In this document: piece by piece, positions 63,858 to 64,000 of the stretch
Layout of the letters: the number at the start of each line of letters is the position of its first letter
Position numbering within the stretch: position 1 is the stretch's first letter
NCBI RefSeq assembly: GCF_029983095.1
Contig: NZ_CP120467.1
Coordinates: forward strand, 372,001-436,000
Length of the DNA: 64,000 nucleotides
Reading direction: 5' to 3'
From: Enterococcus montenegrensis
GTDB taxonomy: Bacteria > Bacillota > Bacilli > Lactobacillales > Enterococcaceae
The notes under the pieces: generated by a model
Seen by the model: only the letters and a program-made list of their open reading frames with translations
The model's database searches: none
What the model was told of the DNA's origin: nothing
Made by a program: the position numbers and the translations under genes

Positions 63858-64000
63858 TTATTTTTGTACTTGTTTAATAGCTGCTTCCATTTGCGCGTAA
63901 ACCGGTTCAGCCATTGCCGGAATGCGGTAAAGAATCGCGCCAGCATCAACGACAGGAATATTAACAGGAAACCCTAAATCGTGTTGGCAATTTGAGCAAA
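63858..64000 (-). pseudogene. Tandem duplicate of the PTS IIB gene, frameshifted (cut by window edge)
   Basis: Positions 63858-64000 align with 63523-63665 with about 8 substitutions and a one-base deletion: copy 1 reads AAATCTGTGTTGG, copy 2 AAATCGTGTTGG (near 63980-63981). On the coding strand the deletion turns 'NTDLGF' into an early TAG, so the duplicate would make a truncated protein lacking its last 40 residues. The 5' half lies outside the window. A sequencing or assembly error at this base is the main alternative. Confidence 0.75.

Noticed and set aside
1-64000. CRISPR arrays, restriction or defence islands, prophage, intact IS
   Set aside because: No regularly spaced repeats, no cas, nuclease, methylase-specificity, capsid or transposase genes were found on either strand.

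Overview
The window reads as ordinary chromosome of a low-GC, Gram-positive lactic acid bacterium, most likely an Enterococcaceae member (Enterococcus or a close relative such as Vagococcus). The evidence is gene content rather than a marker gene: ymdB-ymcA-mutS-mutL, ruvAB, rpsO-pnp, Mga-type regulators, a c-di-AMP-type BusR beside a glycine-betaine OpuA/BusA transporter, a MupG-MurQ-MurP peptidoglycan-recycling operon, an OadH/OadD/OadA-like cluster, PTS permeases, strong AGGAGG ribosome binding sites and frequent TTG/GTG starts. There are no rRNA, tRNA or CRISPR genes and no intact insertion sequence or prophage. Mobile-DNA traces are limited to a 40-codon tyrosine-integrase remnant (6991-7110), a three-copy intergenic repeat (19621-19812 and 51524-51635), and a tandemly duplicated PTS IIB gene whose second copy is frameshifted at the right edge.

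Layout. 1-6.9 kb: YueI-like end, amidohydrolase, GNAT, IscA-like protein, phosphoesterase, glycerol/aquaporin channel, HU, and BioY behind a row of GTTAAC (BirA-type) sites. 6.9-11.3 kb: integrase remnant, rpsD with leader, FNT channel, AlkD-like repair protein, HAD phosphatase, methylglyoxal synthase. 11.5-24.2 kb: ymdB, ymcA, mutS, mutL, a large unknown membrane protein, maf, msrB, ruvA, ruvB, a TetR regulator, a low-MW phosphatase. 24.3-30.7 kb: zinc metallopeptidase, Mga-like regulator, BrnQ, TMEM175-type channel, CycA-like permease. 31-33.8 kb: a two-gene amino-acid ABC importer preceded by a lysine riboswitch, so it is probably a lysine importer. 34-38.4 kb: membrane proteins, a sirtuin / acetyltransferase-chorismate mutase fusion / NiaR operon, and def. 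38.6-47.7 kb: mupG-murQ-murP with a cre site, then busR-opuAA-opuAB, then an RpiR/MurR-type regulator. 47.9-54 kb: azoreductase, rpsO, pnp with a long leader stem, methyltransferase, MATE exporter behind an attenuator. 54-57.7 kb: Mga-like regulator, GlsB-like protein, oadH-oadD-oadA without oadB. 57.9-64 kb: udk, YjjG, RsuA, L25, a small DUF960-like protein, an orphan structured RNA, and GatB/GatC-type PTS genes.

How it fits together. Much of the interest is in RNA and operator control: ribosomal-protein leaders (rpsD, rpsO, rplY), a lysine riboswitch with a terminator, a BusR-type operator and three leader hairpins before opuA, a terminator inside the MATE leader, and a foldback leader on pnp. 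I found no wholly new defence or mobile system. The best candidates for new biology are the orphan RNA at about 61633-61809, the acetyltransferase-AroQ fusion between a sirtuin and NiaR, and the three-hairpin leader of opuA. All family calls come from reading the sequence without database searches.
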